Notes under the pieces: model-generated
The model's input: the letters and a program-made list of their open reading frames with translations, nothing else
Database searches by the model: none
What the model was told of the DNA's origin: nothing
Position numbers and translations under genes: made by a program
Shown: positions 1-14,024 of the stretch, piece after piece
Layout of the letters: the number at the start of each line of letters is the position of its first letter
Position numbering within the stretch: position 1 is the first letter of the stretch
Source: Onthophagus taurus
Lineage: Eukaryota; Arthropoda; Insecta; Coleoptera; Scarabaeidae
Assembly: GCF_036711975.1 (NCBI RefSeq)
Contig: NC_091972.1
Span: forward strand, 8,003,001-8,067,000
DNA length: 64,000 nucleotides
Direction: 5' to 3'

Positions 1-9
1 ACTTTACAG

Positions 10-59
10 GTTATACTGAAACGGTGTTGGAAGAAATCAAGAAATTCTTGCTGCAGTAA
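10..59 (+). CDS. Last coding exon of an unidentified gene
   Basis: A splice acceptor (TTTACAG at 3-9) is followed by an open stretch ending in TAA at 57-59. With the phase that keeps it open, the C-terminal residues read YTETVLEEIKKFLLQ. The rest of the gene lies left of the window. The tail looks like an amphipathic helix but is too short to assign to a family. An AATAAA signal follows about 90 bases downstream, which supports this being a real 3' end. I do not recognise the gene. Confidence 0.5.
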
Positions 60-146
60 GTAATAATTTTAATGAAATAATAAAAATTTTCAAAATTATT
101 TATTGTTTTAGACCACATTCGCTAAAATGTACGTTATGTCCAAATG

Positions 147-152
147 AATAAA
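147..152 (+). terminator. Poly(A) signal of the left-edge gene
   Basis: AATAAA lies about 90 bases after the TAA at 57-59 and is followed by an A-rich run. It marks the likely 3' end of the gene entering from the left. Confidence 0.45.
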
Positions 153-164
153 AAAATTAAAAAG

Positions 165-1840
165 ATGTTTAGGTGTATTTATTTAATTTTGTGTAAAATT
201 TTAAAATAACGTTGTCAAGTGAAGGTAACTTGTAAACCCATTTTAAAACCATACAATATTAATTAAACTAAGATGACCATAGATTACGGTTCCACGGCCG
301 CAACGTCGTCGTTAAACAAAAAAAACCAACGGGGACAGCTGTACATATTGAAAGAAAAGGAAAATTACAATAAAGGTCGAACAGTATCACCTTAACGAAA
401 CAATAACAGTACAATTCCTTTCACGGCAAAATAAAGATCCGTAAATAAGATAACACAACATTGACTTGGTGCTGCGGTTAGAAAATAATAATTAAATTCC
501 TTTTATAGAGAGGCGACATTGGTTTATTAAATTAAATAAATATCTTTAACGAATAGCTTTCTCTAAAAATTTCAAAAATTACCTAAAATATTTAGGTCGT
601 TCGTTAAAATTAATCAAATCAAGTAATTCTTTTTTAAATTTTAAATGCCAAACCCGAACAAATCGTACATTAATCACTGCACCACCATTACCTGCGCATT
701 TCAATAGGTTATTAATCAATAAATCGCAACGTTAACGTAATAAGCTAAGAAATAGAAAGCTTGAGCCTTCTACATTGTCGAAGTGAGGAACATAAGGCGT
801 TAATTACGCTTTAGAAATCCCGTAATGTGCGAACACATTAAGTAAAGCACCAAAACCTTTTCCTTAATTTTTTTATTTTAAGTTAATCGTGAAAAGGTTA
901 GTTTTGAAATATTATGCCTAATTATTTCATAATTGTTTCGAATTGGTTACGATTGCTAATTAGTTGGGAAACCCGCGAGGCGTTTAATATTTATGAAAAG
1001 TTTGACATTAACGATATATACAACCTTTACCTAGCCGAGGCCCACCGTATGTTCAAAACTTTTTTAAAAGGAGTGCCACTTAATCCTTGAAGAAACATGA
1101 CGGCAATTAACGTTAAAATTAATCTTGGCGTATTAAAAAAAATTAGGTAGTTTTTGTGAATTAAAATTTTCAATAAATGACGTCGTTTTATTAATTATTT
1201 ATAATTATTTCAAGTTACATATATTAAAACGCTTTTGTCATCAATTGATTCAACCTTTTTTATTGATAAAAAAAACAGAAATTTATTATGCGGGTCATTA
1301 CTCAATCACTACGAAAGTCGTTTCAAAAGTAATTTCGTCGTTATATCAATTACACTATATGAATAAATCTATCAATTGGTTTAAATTTATCCAAACTAAT
1401 TATTTCTATATTTACTTTTAAGACTTCTTTTTTATGTTGTTCAACAAATCTGCGTATTAAATGGCTCGTTTATGAAATGACATTAATTGATTTTTAATTG
1501 GATAGATCATTACAGTCTTGAAAAGAAAAACGTGCTTATTACAAACAAGCTTCGGCCATCTAGCTTCATTTTATATAATTAGATTAACGATCAACAATTT
1601 CTCTTATCGATACCGCCATTTACCATTAACAAACATCAACTAAATTGTATAATTACCGGTCGTACACGTATGCAAATAAATTTTCTTTTTATCAGTTTAT
1701 TTATTAATAATGCATTAAAATAAAATGTTTATAAAGAGGAAAGGTAGTGACAAAAATGAAGAGAATGTGAAATGAATAGTTCAGAATAGACTATAATATA
1801 TAACCAAACGAAGAATATACAGAACAACGACATCTGGCAC
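165..1840. other. AT-rich intergenic stretch
   Basis: No open frame longer than about 60 codons, no recognisable mobile element and no tRNA-like box were seen. The sequence is AT-rich with many homopolymer runs. Confidence 0.5.
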
Positions 1841-1842
1841 TT

Positions 1843-2104
1843 GTGAAAACAATATGGGAGTGCAAACCACCATGCAAGAAAGAAAAGGGCGACCATAGGA
1901 AACTTTTGGCTCTTGGGTTTGATGGTTGCACAACAATGGCTGGAAAAGAATCGAATGTGCTACAAAGAATTAAAACAAAGCATCTCAACGGAACCTATTT
2001 CATTCTACACCACACTGAATGTAGTTATCAATAACTTATGCTCAGGGAGATTCAAAATTGTTCTTCATATGTATGTATTAAATGCAATAACAACACAGTC
2101 ATGA
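1843..2104 (+). mobile_element. hAT-type transposase fragment (decayed)
   Basis: The first frame encodes GFDGCTTMAGKESNVLQRIK, the hAT/ZMYM-like pattern in which an acidic residue and 'MAGK(E/Y)xGVQxRI' mark part of the RNase H-like core. About 40 residues later the family usually has a conserved 'HxLNLVVNDL' element. Its equivalent, LNVVINNL, is present but in the next forward frame (1913-2104), so the copy is frameshifted. No zinc finger, no dimerisation domain and no terminal repeats were found. It is a short internal piece of a dead element or a domesticated-type gene. Confidence 0.6.
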
Positions 2105-2430
2105 AGCGTTTTTACCTAATTTTAATCCTAACTGTTATTTTCTGTAATTAAGTAACTTTAATTATGAGACCCAATGCAAACACGTAGATATACAGCATGT
2201 TGTGCAGAGAAGCCTAGTGACGGAGCACCTGCGATATCTGCATGGTAGGTCTTTGAGGAAACATTTTTCCATAAATAAAATATTAGAAAATATATGAAAG
2301 GAGATGTCAAAAGTGTTGTTAATGTTGTATGGGTTGTTGGGAAAATTGCATTCGGAGGATTAGAAACGCAAAACCAACCCCAGACTATTTTCTGGTGTGG
2401 CTCTCATTATAAAAATAGATGATAAAAGTA
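2105..2430. other. Intergenic stretch between two element fragments
   Basis: Nothing recognisable was seen. It separates the hAT piece from the Penelope-like element and may contain decayed parts of either. Confidence 0.35.
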
Positions 2431-4330
2431 ATAAATGACGCCCCCGTTTACGTTTCGCCATCTTATGAACTAGTTCCTCAAGCAACGAAGGAGCTTAAAA
2501 ACTTTAAAAGCAACGACACAAATACACTCTGTCAAACACTCCGTGTTTGAGTTATCCATTGTTGTTGTTTTTGTTACTGATATGTTGAAGGAATGGGTTT
2601 TTAATGGTTTTTTTCTTCCTCCATGGTGAACTTTATCATTGAATGGCTTTGGTTTTATTATCAGATGACAAAAGTATCATCCACGTATCGTAGCCATGAC
2701 TTTGCTTTTCAAGGACTACCTTTTAAAGCCGCTTCTTCAACTAGCTCCATATAGAACTGGGCGATGATTGACTATAACGGTGATCCCATGGCTGGTAACT
2801 TATAAAGCTCTCCTTTTCAGCTTAAGTAAGTCGAAGACAGGCAAAACTTTACAAGTTCCGGAACGTATCTTCCACGGCATCTGGAAAATCTGGGCATCTT
2901 CACGGAAATATTGCCAATTCTACAAAATGTTTACCTTTTGCTGCAGGCAGGACGACACTACGCTTGTTTTGGTATAATATGTAATTAATATATATGCGCA
3001 GAAAGGTTCAGAACTGTTCGGAACTACAGAACTCTTGAACCAAAAAGCAAAACTTATGCCAATTTTCTCTCGCTCTCTCACTGTCTTGTTGGACTTTTGC
3101 GGTCACGAATTTCTTGATTTTCAGCTCTTCTGGATCCCTGGTTCTGCCATTTCCATGGTTATTCTATCCACTTTCTCTCAATTTTCCCTGAATATAGAAC
3201 TCCAAGTCTTGGCGATGATTGACTATAACGGTGATCCCATGGCTGGTAACTTATAAAGCTCTCCTTTTCAGCTTAAGTAAGTCGAAGACAGGCAAAACTT
3301 TACAAGTTCCGGAACGTATCTTCCACGGCATCTGGAAAATCTGGGCATCTTCACAGAAATATTGGCAATTCTACAAAATGTTTACCTTTTTCTGCAGGCA
3401 GGACGACACTATGCTTGTTTTGGTATAATATGTAATTAATATATATGCGCAGAAAGGTTCAGAACTGTTCGGAACTACAGAACTCTTGAACCAAAAAGCA
3501 AAACTTATGCCAATTTTCTCTCGCTCTCTCACTGTCTTGTTGGACTTTTGCGGTCACGAATTTCTTGATTTTCAGCTCTTCTGGATCCCTGGTTCTGCCA
3601 TTTCCATGGTTATTCTATCCACTTTCTCTCAATTTTCCCTGAATATAGAACTCCAAGTCTTGGCGATGATTGACTATAACGGTGATCCCATGGCTGGTAA
3701 CTTATAAAGCTCTCCTTTTCAGCTTAAGTAAGTCGAAGACAGGCAAAACTTTACAAGTTCCGGAACGTATCTTCCACGGCATCTGGAAAATCTGGGCATC
3801 TTCACGGAAATATTGGCAATTCTACAAAATGTTTACCTTTTTCTGCAGGCAGGACGACACTACGCTTGTTTTGGTATAATATGTAATTAATATATATGCG
3901 CAGAAAGGTTCAGAACTGTTCGGAACTACAGAACTCTTGAACCAAAAAGCAAAACTTATGCCAATTTTCTCTCGCTCTCTCACTGTCTTGTTGGACTTTT
4001 GCGGTCACGAATTTCTTGATTTTCAGCTCTTCTGGATCCCTGGTTCTGCCATTTCCATGGTTATTCTATCCACTTTCTCTCAATTTTCCCTGAATATACA
4101 ACTCCAAGTCTTGTGTATTATTTTACGTAATCAGATTTGTTCTGTTCTGTTCAAGGTTTTAAGGACTGCAGCTGTTGTGAGTCATTTTAAGATTGTTTAA
4201 ATCCTTGATAAGTTTGAAAGTATTCCCCCCATAGAGATTGTAGATTTAAGTTCGTAGGATTTCACGGTCGGTGTTATTAGAAATTAATATTAAAACTAGA
4301 AGCTTCCAGGTTATGACGTGCGTCTATCAA
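2430..4330 (-). mobile_element. Penelope-like retroelement, broken, with internal tandem amplification
   Basis: Read on the minus strand, about 2660-2800 shows two reverse transcriptase signatures of Penelope-like elements: AMGSPL followed by an 'IIAQFYMELVEEAAL' block, then WLRYVDDTFVI. Just upstream in the same sense is LCLSSTYxxxKGELYKLP, also typical of this family. The sequence near 2440-2470 (GATGGCGAAACGT on the minus strand) resembles the end region of such elements. The endonuclease region expected after the reverse transcriptase seems largely missing. The copy carries several breaks. A family-like end segment lies at about 4240-4320 and is shared with 14025-14165. The middle is occupied by three 451 bp tandem copies. 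Confidence 0.6.
2761..4113. repeat. Three head-to-tail copies of a 451 bp unit
   Basis: The units start at 2761, 3212 and 3663, each beginning GCGATGATTGACTATAACGG, and the array ends near 4113, so the length is exactly 3 x 451. The copies differ at only a few positions (for example in the stretch before the GCAGGACGAC motif), so the amplification is recent compared with the decay of the host element. The bases TATAGAACT occur just before the array start and also near the end of each unit, which may mark the recombination or slippage site. The unit carries the minus-strand AMGSPL segment at one end. Confidence 0.95.
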
Positions 4331-4334
4331 ACGA

Positions 4335-7300
4335 TATCGAATTCCTTAATTAAATGTAGAATGTCATCACCATTACCGTTGATCATCTAGCAAGGCCATT
4401 CAAAGGAGTTAAAATGTAAATATGCCATAATTGCCGAAAAATTTTATGATTAATGAAAAAATTAACAATTCCCTGCGATATCGTCATGTCACATGAGAAT
4501 AAGGTTTTTCACCTTACACTGTGAAAATATAAAATGACGTTATCTTGTGAAAAAAGCAAATTCTATAATTACACTTATTATAATTCTACTTATTTAAGTA
4601 CACCCATTTAATTATTCATTATTTTATCTTTTCTTTTAAAATAAAAAGATTGCAATTTTCGTTTAGTTACTCTATTAGGTGAGTAATGTAATTCAGCATA
4701 TTTCTATATTTTTTCTCATATTTCTACGCTTTTCTGTAGAATGAATGGATTAAGTTAATAAATTACAATTTAAATAAATTCAATGAAATCAGAAAATTTG
4801 ACATACTTTCATCAAAACTTTCGTGTTAGAAATTTTTTGTTACAACACAATTTTATAAAATTAATTTTAATATAAGAAAATACACAAATTAATTGTTGCA
4901 TCATGATTTAACTAACAGACACGAATTATCGCAAAATTTCACACAAATTGCAAATTATTTAATTGACTCATACGCACTGTTTTGAACGTAAAATGACTGG
5001 CATTTGAAGCGTCCATTAATTGATTTACGAACGGCATAAATCAAAATAAATCGATAATAATTGAATGACGCGTCGGAATATAAATGAGCGAAACGTGTTA
5101 TATCGGTCAATTTATTCGAATATGTCCAACCAACAAAACAACAAAGAAGAATTCCGTTTTATATCGATCACCAATGAGCTTATAAAAAAAATACCGAAAG
5201 TTCTTTTAACACGTTTTAATTTTAATCTTTGATTAGATACAATATGATCGATTAAAATTTAAACGATGTTTAAACATTTAAAAGGAACCTTCACAAAGTT
5301 AAAGGTAAAGGTGAAGGTTCCGGTTCTCTTCGGTTCGTTGTCCATTCGATGTAAAACGACCTTGGACGACCCAAAGAAGGAAAGAACACTATAACAGAAG
5401 GAGATTTATGCAGGACAGATTTACGCACCTCGTACACCGTCCGAACGATTTATATTGCATAATTAATAACCGGAATGTGAATGCGGTCGAGACTAATTAC
5501 AATGTACGAAGAGTTTTAGTTACAATTGAGACGACCCAATTATAATCGTTCAAAAAATATACGAAATTAATACGAAACGTTTCGAAAACCCAGAGTTATA
5601 TATATATTTTTTATTTTTCGACGAGAAATCTTTCGCAACCGCAATGAATAGATAAGCTGGTTTAAACGAGGACATCGTAAATTATTTAAAAAAAAGTGGG
5701 ACGATGAATGAAGAGAAAAAATAAATTTTAGTATGGGTTTAAAATTAGGAATTGTAAAAAGGAATTTAAGGATTATCGATTTCAAGATATTTTTATAGAA
5801 TGATTGATGATTTATCTTCTAATGAAGGTGTATTGAGATTATTAAACTGATTTACATGATCTAATATTCAATACTCAGTGACGATCATGACATGAATATT
5901 CGCGCGTTGGTAATTAAACTTCCGCTATTCCAGCATTAAACAGATATTGATTTGAATTTCATTGCATTATATTTGCTGATTAAGCACGTTTGACCTTGTA
6001 TTAAATGTGGAATTATTAGGGTTAATTAGGTCTTAAATTGATATTGAGTATTTTTAATCTTTTAAAATTAATTATCCTTGAATAAGACAACAAGTTAATT
6101 TAACTTAATACAATGTATTTGATTTTTTGGCAAAATCAACTACTATATAACATTTAGGTCTTTGCCAAATTCATACTCATTTATTTCCACAAAATTATAC
6201 AACCTGATTTATTTATCACTTTACTTTAAAAATAAAATTTTGAAAAAGCACAAATAATTTACTTCAAACTCACCAAAGTCAATGTGAAATACCTAAGTAA
6301 TACTTTCAGCTTAAGTAACTCTAAAATACTTTAAATATCATCCGTATCATTCGTTCCACAAAATTCTTTAACAACATTTTGTAATAAATGCCAAGAATAT
6401 TTTAACTAAAGGAAACATTGTTTTCTCTTTTTATCTTGAGATAAAAGTATACAAGTTTAATCATTTCTCCTAAGACGCTTTGTTTGCCTTTTCTTGTCGG
6501 TAGAAAACGGTCATTATAAGTAATGATTAATTGCCTCCAGGACTAATTGCGTGTCGTTCAAAAATTGGACACTAATGAAGGCGTGTTTACGACACTTCCA
6601 GTTCTAAAAATTACTTTATAATCGTCGTTATCCTTAAAACGTCGCTTCGGATACCGTTAAATGCGTTGTGGAAAATTGAAGTTTAAGTTAAAACTTGTCG
6701 TTTGCCAACAATGCTTCTCGTTCGGTAATTAAGGCTTTAAAGTTTTTCTGAGTTACAAAAAAATTATTATTTTCAACGCTGGCTTGGGTTGTGTCATTTT
6801 AAATCCATTAACGTTTTTCGAAAACGAATCTAAAACTAAAAGTTAAATTTAAAAATAATTTTTCAAACACTTTGTTAATCTAAAGAACTTTGTTAACATG
6901 TGATTGAGAAAAATGTTGATTAAATAATCTAAATCCCATCAACAGAAAATATTTTTTTAAGCGAATTTTATTTAAAGCTAGAAAATTTATTCTCATATGT
7001 CAAATAATGCAAACAAATCCACTGAAATGTGGGGAATTACTTGAAATTTACTCTCTAAAACGAGTTTAGAAATGCTTCTACGTAAAAAGCTATAAACATT
7101 TCTTTGTAATCCATTAAATTTAAAAAAAGAAAAGAGTATTTCTTTTTTTGCGCATAATATTAAAATTAGTCAAAATAATCAGAAATCCTTACAGATTTTA
7201 TCTCTTCGGCTGAAAGGAAGGTTTTTCAATTATAATCTCAAATGTGCAAGAAAAAAACTTTTTTTGGTCACTTCGAATAACAAAACTGCCAAGGAGATCA

Positions 7301-9615
7301 AAAGAAGAATCCTTCAAACAAATAACAGTTAAATAACATTTCGTTAAAAAGCAACCTCATTCACAAACTTGCAAAAAAGAGTTCTGGGCGTTGAGGATCT
7401 TACACTACAAGTAAAATCAAAATCAGTACAAAGTACATAATTTACAGCATGTGAAAAGTCTTGACTCAAATTGCTGGGTGCAAAACTCGATCGAGTATTT
7501 AAAATGTTTCATTTTGTTTAACCTGTCTAAAGTTCAAAAAATATGAAGTCTTTGTTAGTCCCTTGTTAATGACTATGTCAAGTGCCAACATTTCATTAAA
7601 TTGATTGTCGGAAATTTATTGCTTCGCTGGCGGTAACGAGTACTAACGTAGTTAAAATATTACTAAAAATAATAAATTAGTTTGATAGGTAATCTATCTG
7701 AAGTAATATAATGAAAATATAACTTTCTCAAGAAATAAACGTAATTCATCTTGTTGGACAGGAGTATATGTCGAACGTGATTGAAGTGGGTTTAGACATA
7801 TTTGAGCAGGTTGACAAGAAGATATTACTGCGAAATAAAAAAAAAATCTTATGTGTATGGAAACGATTGATTATTTATTAAAACAACACTCGATTTCAAA
7901 ATACATTTTCACAAGGTTATAAAAATATGAAAATTAAACATAAAATGTGTGTCATAAAAAAAATCATTTATCTTATGATTAGAATTTGGATTTTATGAAA
8001 TAGAGTTAAAGTTTGGTAAATAATATTGTTTAGCGTATGAAGTCCGAATATATGAATAAATCAATTTTATCTTTGCCCTCAAGTTATAAAATAGTGTCAG
8101 ACTAAGTGCGTTTTCGAAATAATCAAAACATATACAAATCTTCATCTTTCATCTTTGACAGTACAACATCGTTGGGTATCTCTCGAAAGCCGTATAAAAG
8201 TTACGACCTAGAACGCTTGCCAAGTAGAGTAAAGGCATTTCTTGAATACACGACTTCCAAATTTAACGATTGCACAAACAGAAAGAAATCAAAATAAGAA
8301 AAAAAAATACGATTTCATGTCGAAAACGTTTTCGTTCTGAGCGTTTCAATGAATTTAAAAAGATTTTTTTTATAAATCAAAGAAAAATTTTGTTTATCCA
8401 TTTGCCTTCGAATAACATCCTGCGAAAAACCTTTGAACTTTTCTTTTTTGGACAGATTGAAAACTCGCCTTCAATAATTAAAATTGCATTAAAATAGAAA
8501 ATGGATTGTTATGTTTGATGGACGACTGTTTACAGACAAATTTTTTTCTTCGAAAGAAAAACAACCATTAATACAACCCGTAAAGTAGTAATTGTGTAAA
8601 TATTTAACGAACAAACAAAGCTATCTATAGCGTGGACCAAGTAAAAGATAAAAATAATAAACGACACTCACCAAACAATTTTACAGATATTGCAAAATTA
8701 ATCAGCGTTTGCGATGTAAACTACTTTTTTTGAATTAAAAAAAAAATCAAGATTTATAAATATTCCAACTTTGTGCTTAATATTTATTTTTAGCAAAGAA
8801 TTTTTTTCCCAGCATCACAACAACAAATTCAGCGAAACCGATAATAATGAATAATTTATTTTTCTGCGATATGTTTTCCTTGAAAAAAGCAAATTTGCTT
8901 TTATGGCGCCACTGATAAAATAAACTCAATAAAATAATCTACATTAAATAATTCAATAACTCGATAAATTTACCAATATTATAGTAGAGAATACAACGAA
9001 AACGTAAATTATTTGAACTTGTGAACCCATCAATCATCTCATTAATAAAATCGTTTTATGTAAATATTTTGCTGTCGATTTAAAGAACAACAAAATTAAG
9101 AAATTGATTACTAAGTTTGTTAGTATATAAACATGTATTTTACATTAAAAATTCTATTTGTCAAAAAAGTTGCTTTTTATAAAAATTGCTGTAATTGACC
9201 TACAATTTAGTGGCTGCTTCGTCATTTAAATTTTCATTGATACAATGGACAAATCACTTTGTCTTCTAAGATGCCTGCCCATGCATTATTTTTTTCATGA
9301 TTCTGAATGTATCGTTCAACAGTTCTCCTACAGTTATGTTTACAACCAATCCATTTTATGCCAATCTATTGTAATAAAAAGTATATTCACCGCCTCAAAT
9401 TAATACAATTTTAACCTATTCTTGCAAACTGTAAACCATTAACGTTACATTATTTAAACAACAAAAGAAACAGAATTCAATATTTTTCATTTATACCATG
9501 ATTGTTTGTTCGGTTACACAAGTTGAATCAACGAATGCAAAATCGGTGTAGTAATTTATTGAACAGTTCTAAGTTGTTACGATATTAACTGTAAACAACC
9601 ACGACCAAAATTATC
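4335..9615. other. 5.3 kb AT-rich intergenic region
   Basis: Only short open frames occur (8106-8297, 8270-8497 and 5567-5785 on the minus strand). Their translations are low-complexity and rich in F, K, I and N, with no domain I recognise. No terminal repeats or RNA genes were seen. The stretch may hold regulatory DNA, but nothing points to a specific site. Confidence 0.45.
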
Positions 9616-9619
9616 TTTC

Positions 9620-10420
9620 TGCCTTAAGTTTAGACAAAGTCTTGGCTGATTTAGCCGAGGTTTGCCAGATCTTCATGATATGTCCGATTTATTGAAGCTT
9701 CCGTTTTTTAACGATTATCAGTCTTTGCCCATATGTTTGAGCACCTCGTCATTTGTTATTCAGCCCATCCATGATATCAGTATCCAGCTCTTGGATCCGT
9801 AGAAAAGAACGGAAAATACATAACAATGCAGCAGGCGTACACGAAGCTGTAGGCTCAGGCTACAATTTACGTCCTTATGGCTCCTTATGCTCAATTCATG
9901 ACTGGTTTTCTTGTTTGGGATTAATTATTTCATTCACAAGAATTCCAAGATATTTCACGGACACCACTTGTTCTATTTTCTTGTCGTTAATTTGCAAGTA
10001 CCTTTTTCGGTGACTTGAAGTACATGATCTTAGTTTCGGTAGTTTTGATATGTAAGTCGTATTGTGCACTGTGCGTGGCGATGACGTTTGTCCTGCTTTG
10101 GAGATGTGAAATACTGGTAATCAACATGACAGTGTCTCGGCATTTACTAGTGCTTCCTGGAATATTGCTTCCGACTAGATATTAAAAAGGAGAGAAGACA
10201 AAATGCATCTTGTCTTACATTTCTACGGATCTCTATTTCATCAGATGTTATGTTCTGTATCCTAACTTCTGCAGTTTAACTCCAGTAGAATTGTGTGATG
10301 ACACGCAGGTTGCCTTCATCAATGCCAGAGGATTTGAAATTTTTTGAAAGCATTAAAGCGATGCAGTCTAAAGCTTTCTAATAATCAATAAAGGAGGCGC
10401 ATATATAAATAGCAAGAAAT
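9620..10420 (-). mobile_element. Non-LTR retrotransposon (LINE) reverse transcriptase fragment
   Basis: Read on the minus strand from about 10420 downwards, one finds in order: an 'FIDYxKALD' block, 'GIDEGNLRVITQFYWS', 'SDEIEIRRNVRQ' (family form 'IRRGVRQGC'), 'FQEALVNAE', 'HSAQYDLHIKTTETKIMYF', 'INDKKIEQVVSVKYLGILVNE', and near 9700 'NDEVLKHMGK'. This is the usual order of the palm, thumb and C-terminal parts of an insect LINE of the CR1/Jockey/RTE-like kind. The motifs fall in different frames with stop codons between them, so the copy is inactive. The endonuclease part and the poly(A) or simple-repeat tail were not found. Confidence 0.75.
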
Positions 10421-10424
10421 ACCT

Positions 10425-13400
10425 TGATGAGTCATGAGAAGCGTTCGGTTTCTTGGATATGGTGCAAATGTTGAGTTTCAAACCATTCCAAGTAAATAGC
10501 TTTACTTGGCTAAAATTAGCAAAAGGTATAGCATTAGACACAGATGAATAGATTGACCATCTGGTTATTATCACAACAAAACAAACATAACAAGAACAAA
10601 TATGATTTTTATTCATTTAACTTCATTATTAAATGTAATGAATATTGAAGGTATAGACCATAAATTATAAAGTTGCAAAATAGGAAATATTGCGTTTATA
10701 GAAATTGTATTTTTCGAGTGTTTGTATTATGTTGGATAAAATTGTATTAAACCATATAAATTTGATTCACAATTTTACATATTTATACGAAAATATGAGA
10801 GATTCCAATAAAATTAATTGCAAATACTATTTGCATATTCATTCCATGTTTATCAGTAAATTAAATCGGTCAGATAACTAAATCAACAACGAAGTCAGGT
10901 TTTAATAAACGGATATTATAAGGTTCGATTTGTTCACACGTTATACATCATACATTTAAAACAATATTGTAGGCTACAGAATTGGATGGGAATTCATAGA
11001 AATTCGTTTGTAACAGTATAGCACGATTACCTCGGGCTATTTCCAATGAAATGTTATTGGGTTTGTCAAATATGTAGGTATAGAAACGTAGTAGAATAAT
11101 TAAAAAATCAAACGCGGTAAATTGATATGTTGACATAGCTCACAAAGTTTTCGATTAAACTAAATTCAATATTTGCACAACAGATATTTTAACGTGTGAT
11201 AACAAAAAAATGTAGTGTGTAACAGTTAAATAAATTAAAACGTTCGATTTCGTGTCTACGTGAAATGACGCCCGTATTTTGAAATGTTTTGATTAAAACT
11301 TAACATGATAAATCAAAAAATTTTTACGTAAATTTAAATGTAAAAATGGATCAATTAAAACGAACGGTAAATGAAAGTAAGGTTGCGGTTACTCGGTTTA
11401 AATAAGTATTTGTAAAATTGTCGAAAGTCCCAATAGAAAGTAATGAAAATAATGATTTCATGGATTTTATTAATAATTATAAAAAAATATTTATTTTTCG
11501 ATTTACCGAAACAGGAAGATTACTTACTTTCACAAAAAAAAACACTTAGTTTATGTGAATTCCAACGAAAATTAAAAACAAAACACTTCGTACAAAAAAA
11601 CAAAATATTACTACAAATTAGTACCCAATTTAAATCCAATTATTTCAAAATAACCTCGAAAATCAACTTTTTTCAGATTTAAACTTAGCTAAAAACGACA
11701 AATAACGTTTTCCTACATTGTTGCGAGAGAGTAAATAGGTTTGGCAAAGATTCAATATCACGACATTGAAGTAATCAAATAATTTATAAATGTTTATTGC
11801 TTTTATGGTACGAGAATATATCAACAACTAACAAAGAACTTTAAAAGATGTCGACGTAGTTCTCGTTAAGTAGATACAATGTTGTATTTAACGAAACCGC
11901 AATCGTAAATGTTATCTTAGTGTATACAAAAGTAGGTTACCAAGAACTATTTTAATGAACAATTCTGAAAAATAGATACGACCTTGATTAAAAAAAAATT
12001 TATACATTTGAATTAACCTAAATAAAAGTTCTGAATTTAAAAAAAACGTAATTTTATTATTTGTGTATATAAAAAAAACGATTATGATGCAAGAGGTTTT
12101 AACAAGGAAAATATTAATCATTTTTCGATTTAACAAGGATAACAAAGTACAAACTTGTAATTTTGTTAGAACAAATGGTATTATATTGTTTAAATCATAT
12201 TGCTATATCACATCCCATTTGCAACCTTTATAGGCAATCTTATTTGGTTAATTATGGCAGAGCAGCCAGTGTGGAAATTGCAGAAGTGCTGCAAATCTTT
12301 ACAAATAACCCGTTTACATCAGCTGATGTTTTGCAACGTGATAAAATTCCAATTAAAGGTTCTAGCAGTGATATTGATAAAGATCACAATACGCCTCTGA
12401 ACAAGACGTCACGTATAGTGTATATACATTTGAATTTTTGGCAAAAACAGAAAAAAAAACTAATATTAATAGTTTTGCGTACAAACAAAGAAAGAAAACA
12501 TGATAAAATGTAGGAAATGTCTCACTTGAGTACACAGTACATGTTACAGGAATCACAGCGCAGACCAAAATTTATATTTGCTGTAATTGCTGTTAAAAAA
12601 ACAAATGGGCCAATTTAGGGAAGTAGTTTCTTTATTTGAACCGATGTCTAAATTTCAAGCTTGACCTAATTATGGCCAATCAGTGATTCAGAGGCACTAG
12701 AAATTACCACCATACTCTACCCATACCATACCACACTCTCTCTATATGATACAATCATTTTTGGACATGAAACACTTTTTGTTAACATTATGGCAATAAT
12801 TTAAAATAAGAACTTCTTTTACGTCTTCTCGTTGATCTTTATGAAGTATTTTATAATAACAACCACGATTTTGTGGATGTCAAATTTGCCTTTTATCTCT
12901 TCATGTATTTCTTTCAGCATTACTTTTCACGCTTTTCGTCCTCATTGTACTAATCCAATCGCCCGATTTGAAATCGTTCAATGCGCGTATTTGATCGCCT
13001 AACAAAGCAAACGTTCCATGCGCGACTAATTCCATAATAGCCCAATTCCAAACGGACGATAACTTTAGCTTTTATACGAAACATAATGTTTCATCATATC
13101 TCGAATGGACGTTTGTTAAATGAAGTTGAATGTAGCCCGGTACAGTTATTTATTTATAATCTCATTTTCAACTAACGTCAATTTCAAATTGATGAATGAA
13201 AAGGATGTATTTAAAGAAAACTGTTCTGGAAACTTAAAATTTGATGCAACATAAGTACAGAGATTCCTATAAAACCTCAAAAAGTTCCATATCTTAAATC
13301 CAAACCATTTTTGAGAAAAGATTTTTTTAATCTCACTTTCAACGACTTGAAGTAAAACCGCAAAGTTTTAAAAATACATATAATATAAATTTTAATAACT

Positions 13401-14020
13401 TCAAATACTGCTTTATAATGTTAAAAAGTTTAATATTTTATTCCAGCATTTTGAAAATAATGTTTGTCTTCTATCATATATGTATAAAGTACATAAAAGG
13501 TTCCTGAATCCATTTTGACTATTGTCAGCGTTGTCTCTATGTACGTACTTATGTATGTATGTAGGTAAACATGATAACCCAAAAACGCAATTAGCTGCGG
13601 TGACAAAATTTGATATATGGCAATTAATCGTAGATCTGTATCAACTCTTGGAGTTATTTCATCAACCTGAAGTGGCACTTTACCTGAACGCAAACGGAAC
13701 AATTTTTAAAAATTAATCAATACTTATATAAACCTTTATCATCATAATAAGCAATTCGACATAAAATTTTAATCAAATTTCTTAACCGGAAGTGGTACTT
13801 TATCTGCAAATTTCAATCATATTTTAAAATGACTACGATTTCTTAAGTTCAATCAGTCATTTACAATCTCACAAAGTTTAGAAGAAAACATTTTTTTAAC
13901 CTTGACTTTCCGTAACCTAAAACATAAATAAATTTATATTTAAAATGTATATGTATGAAATACGTTAGAATGTTTTATTTAATTTCAAACTGTTTTAGAA
14001 AATAGAAAATATTCTTTATG
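10425..14020. other. AT-rich intergenic region
   Basis: The longest frames (12163-12513 on plus, 116 codons; 13430-13702 on minus) show no recognisable domain and no splice context. Two copies of a short 'CCxGAAGTGGxACTTTAxCTG' motif lie near 13669 and 13787, probably remnants of an old repeat. I see no gene. Confidence 0.4.
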
Positions 14021-14024
14021 TAAG

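Noticed and set aside
2998-3035. Alternating GAAC/GTTC words in the 451 bp unit that look like heat-shock or steroid response elements
   Set aside because: The spacing does not fit either consensus, and the words belong to a repeated element with a shared hairpin.
12163-12513. 116-codon open frame on the plus strand
   Set aside because: No known motif, basic low-complexity tail, no splice or promoter context in AT-rich DNA.
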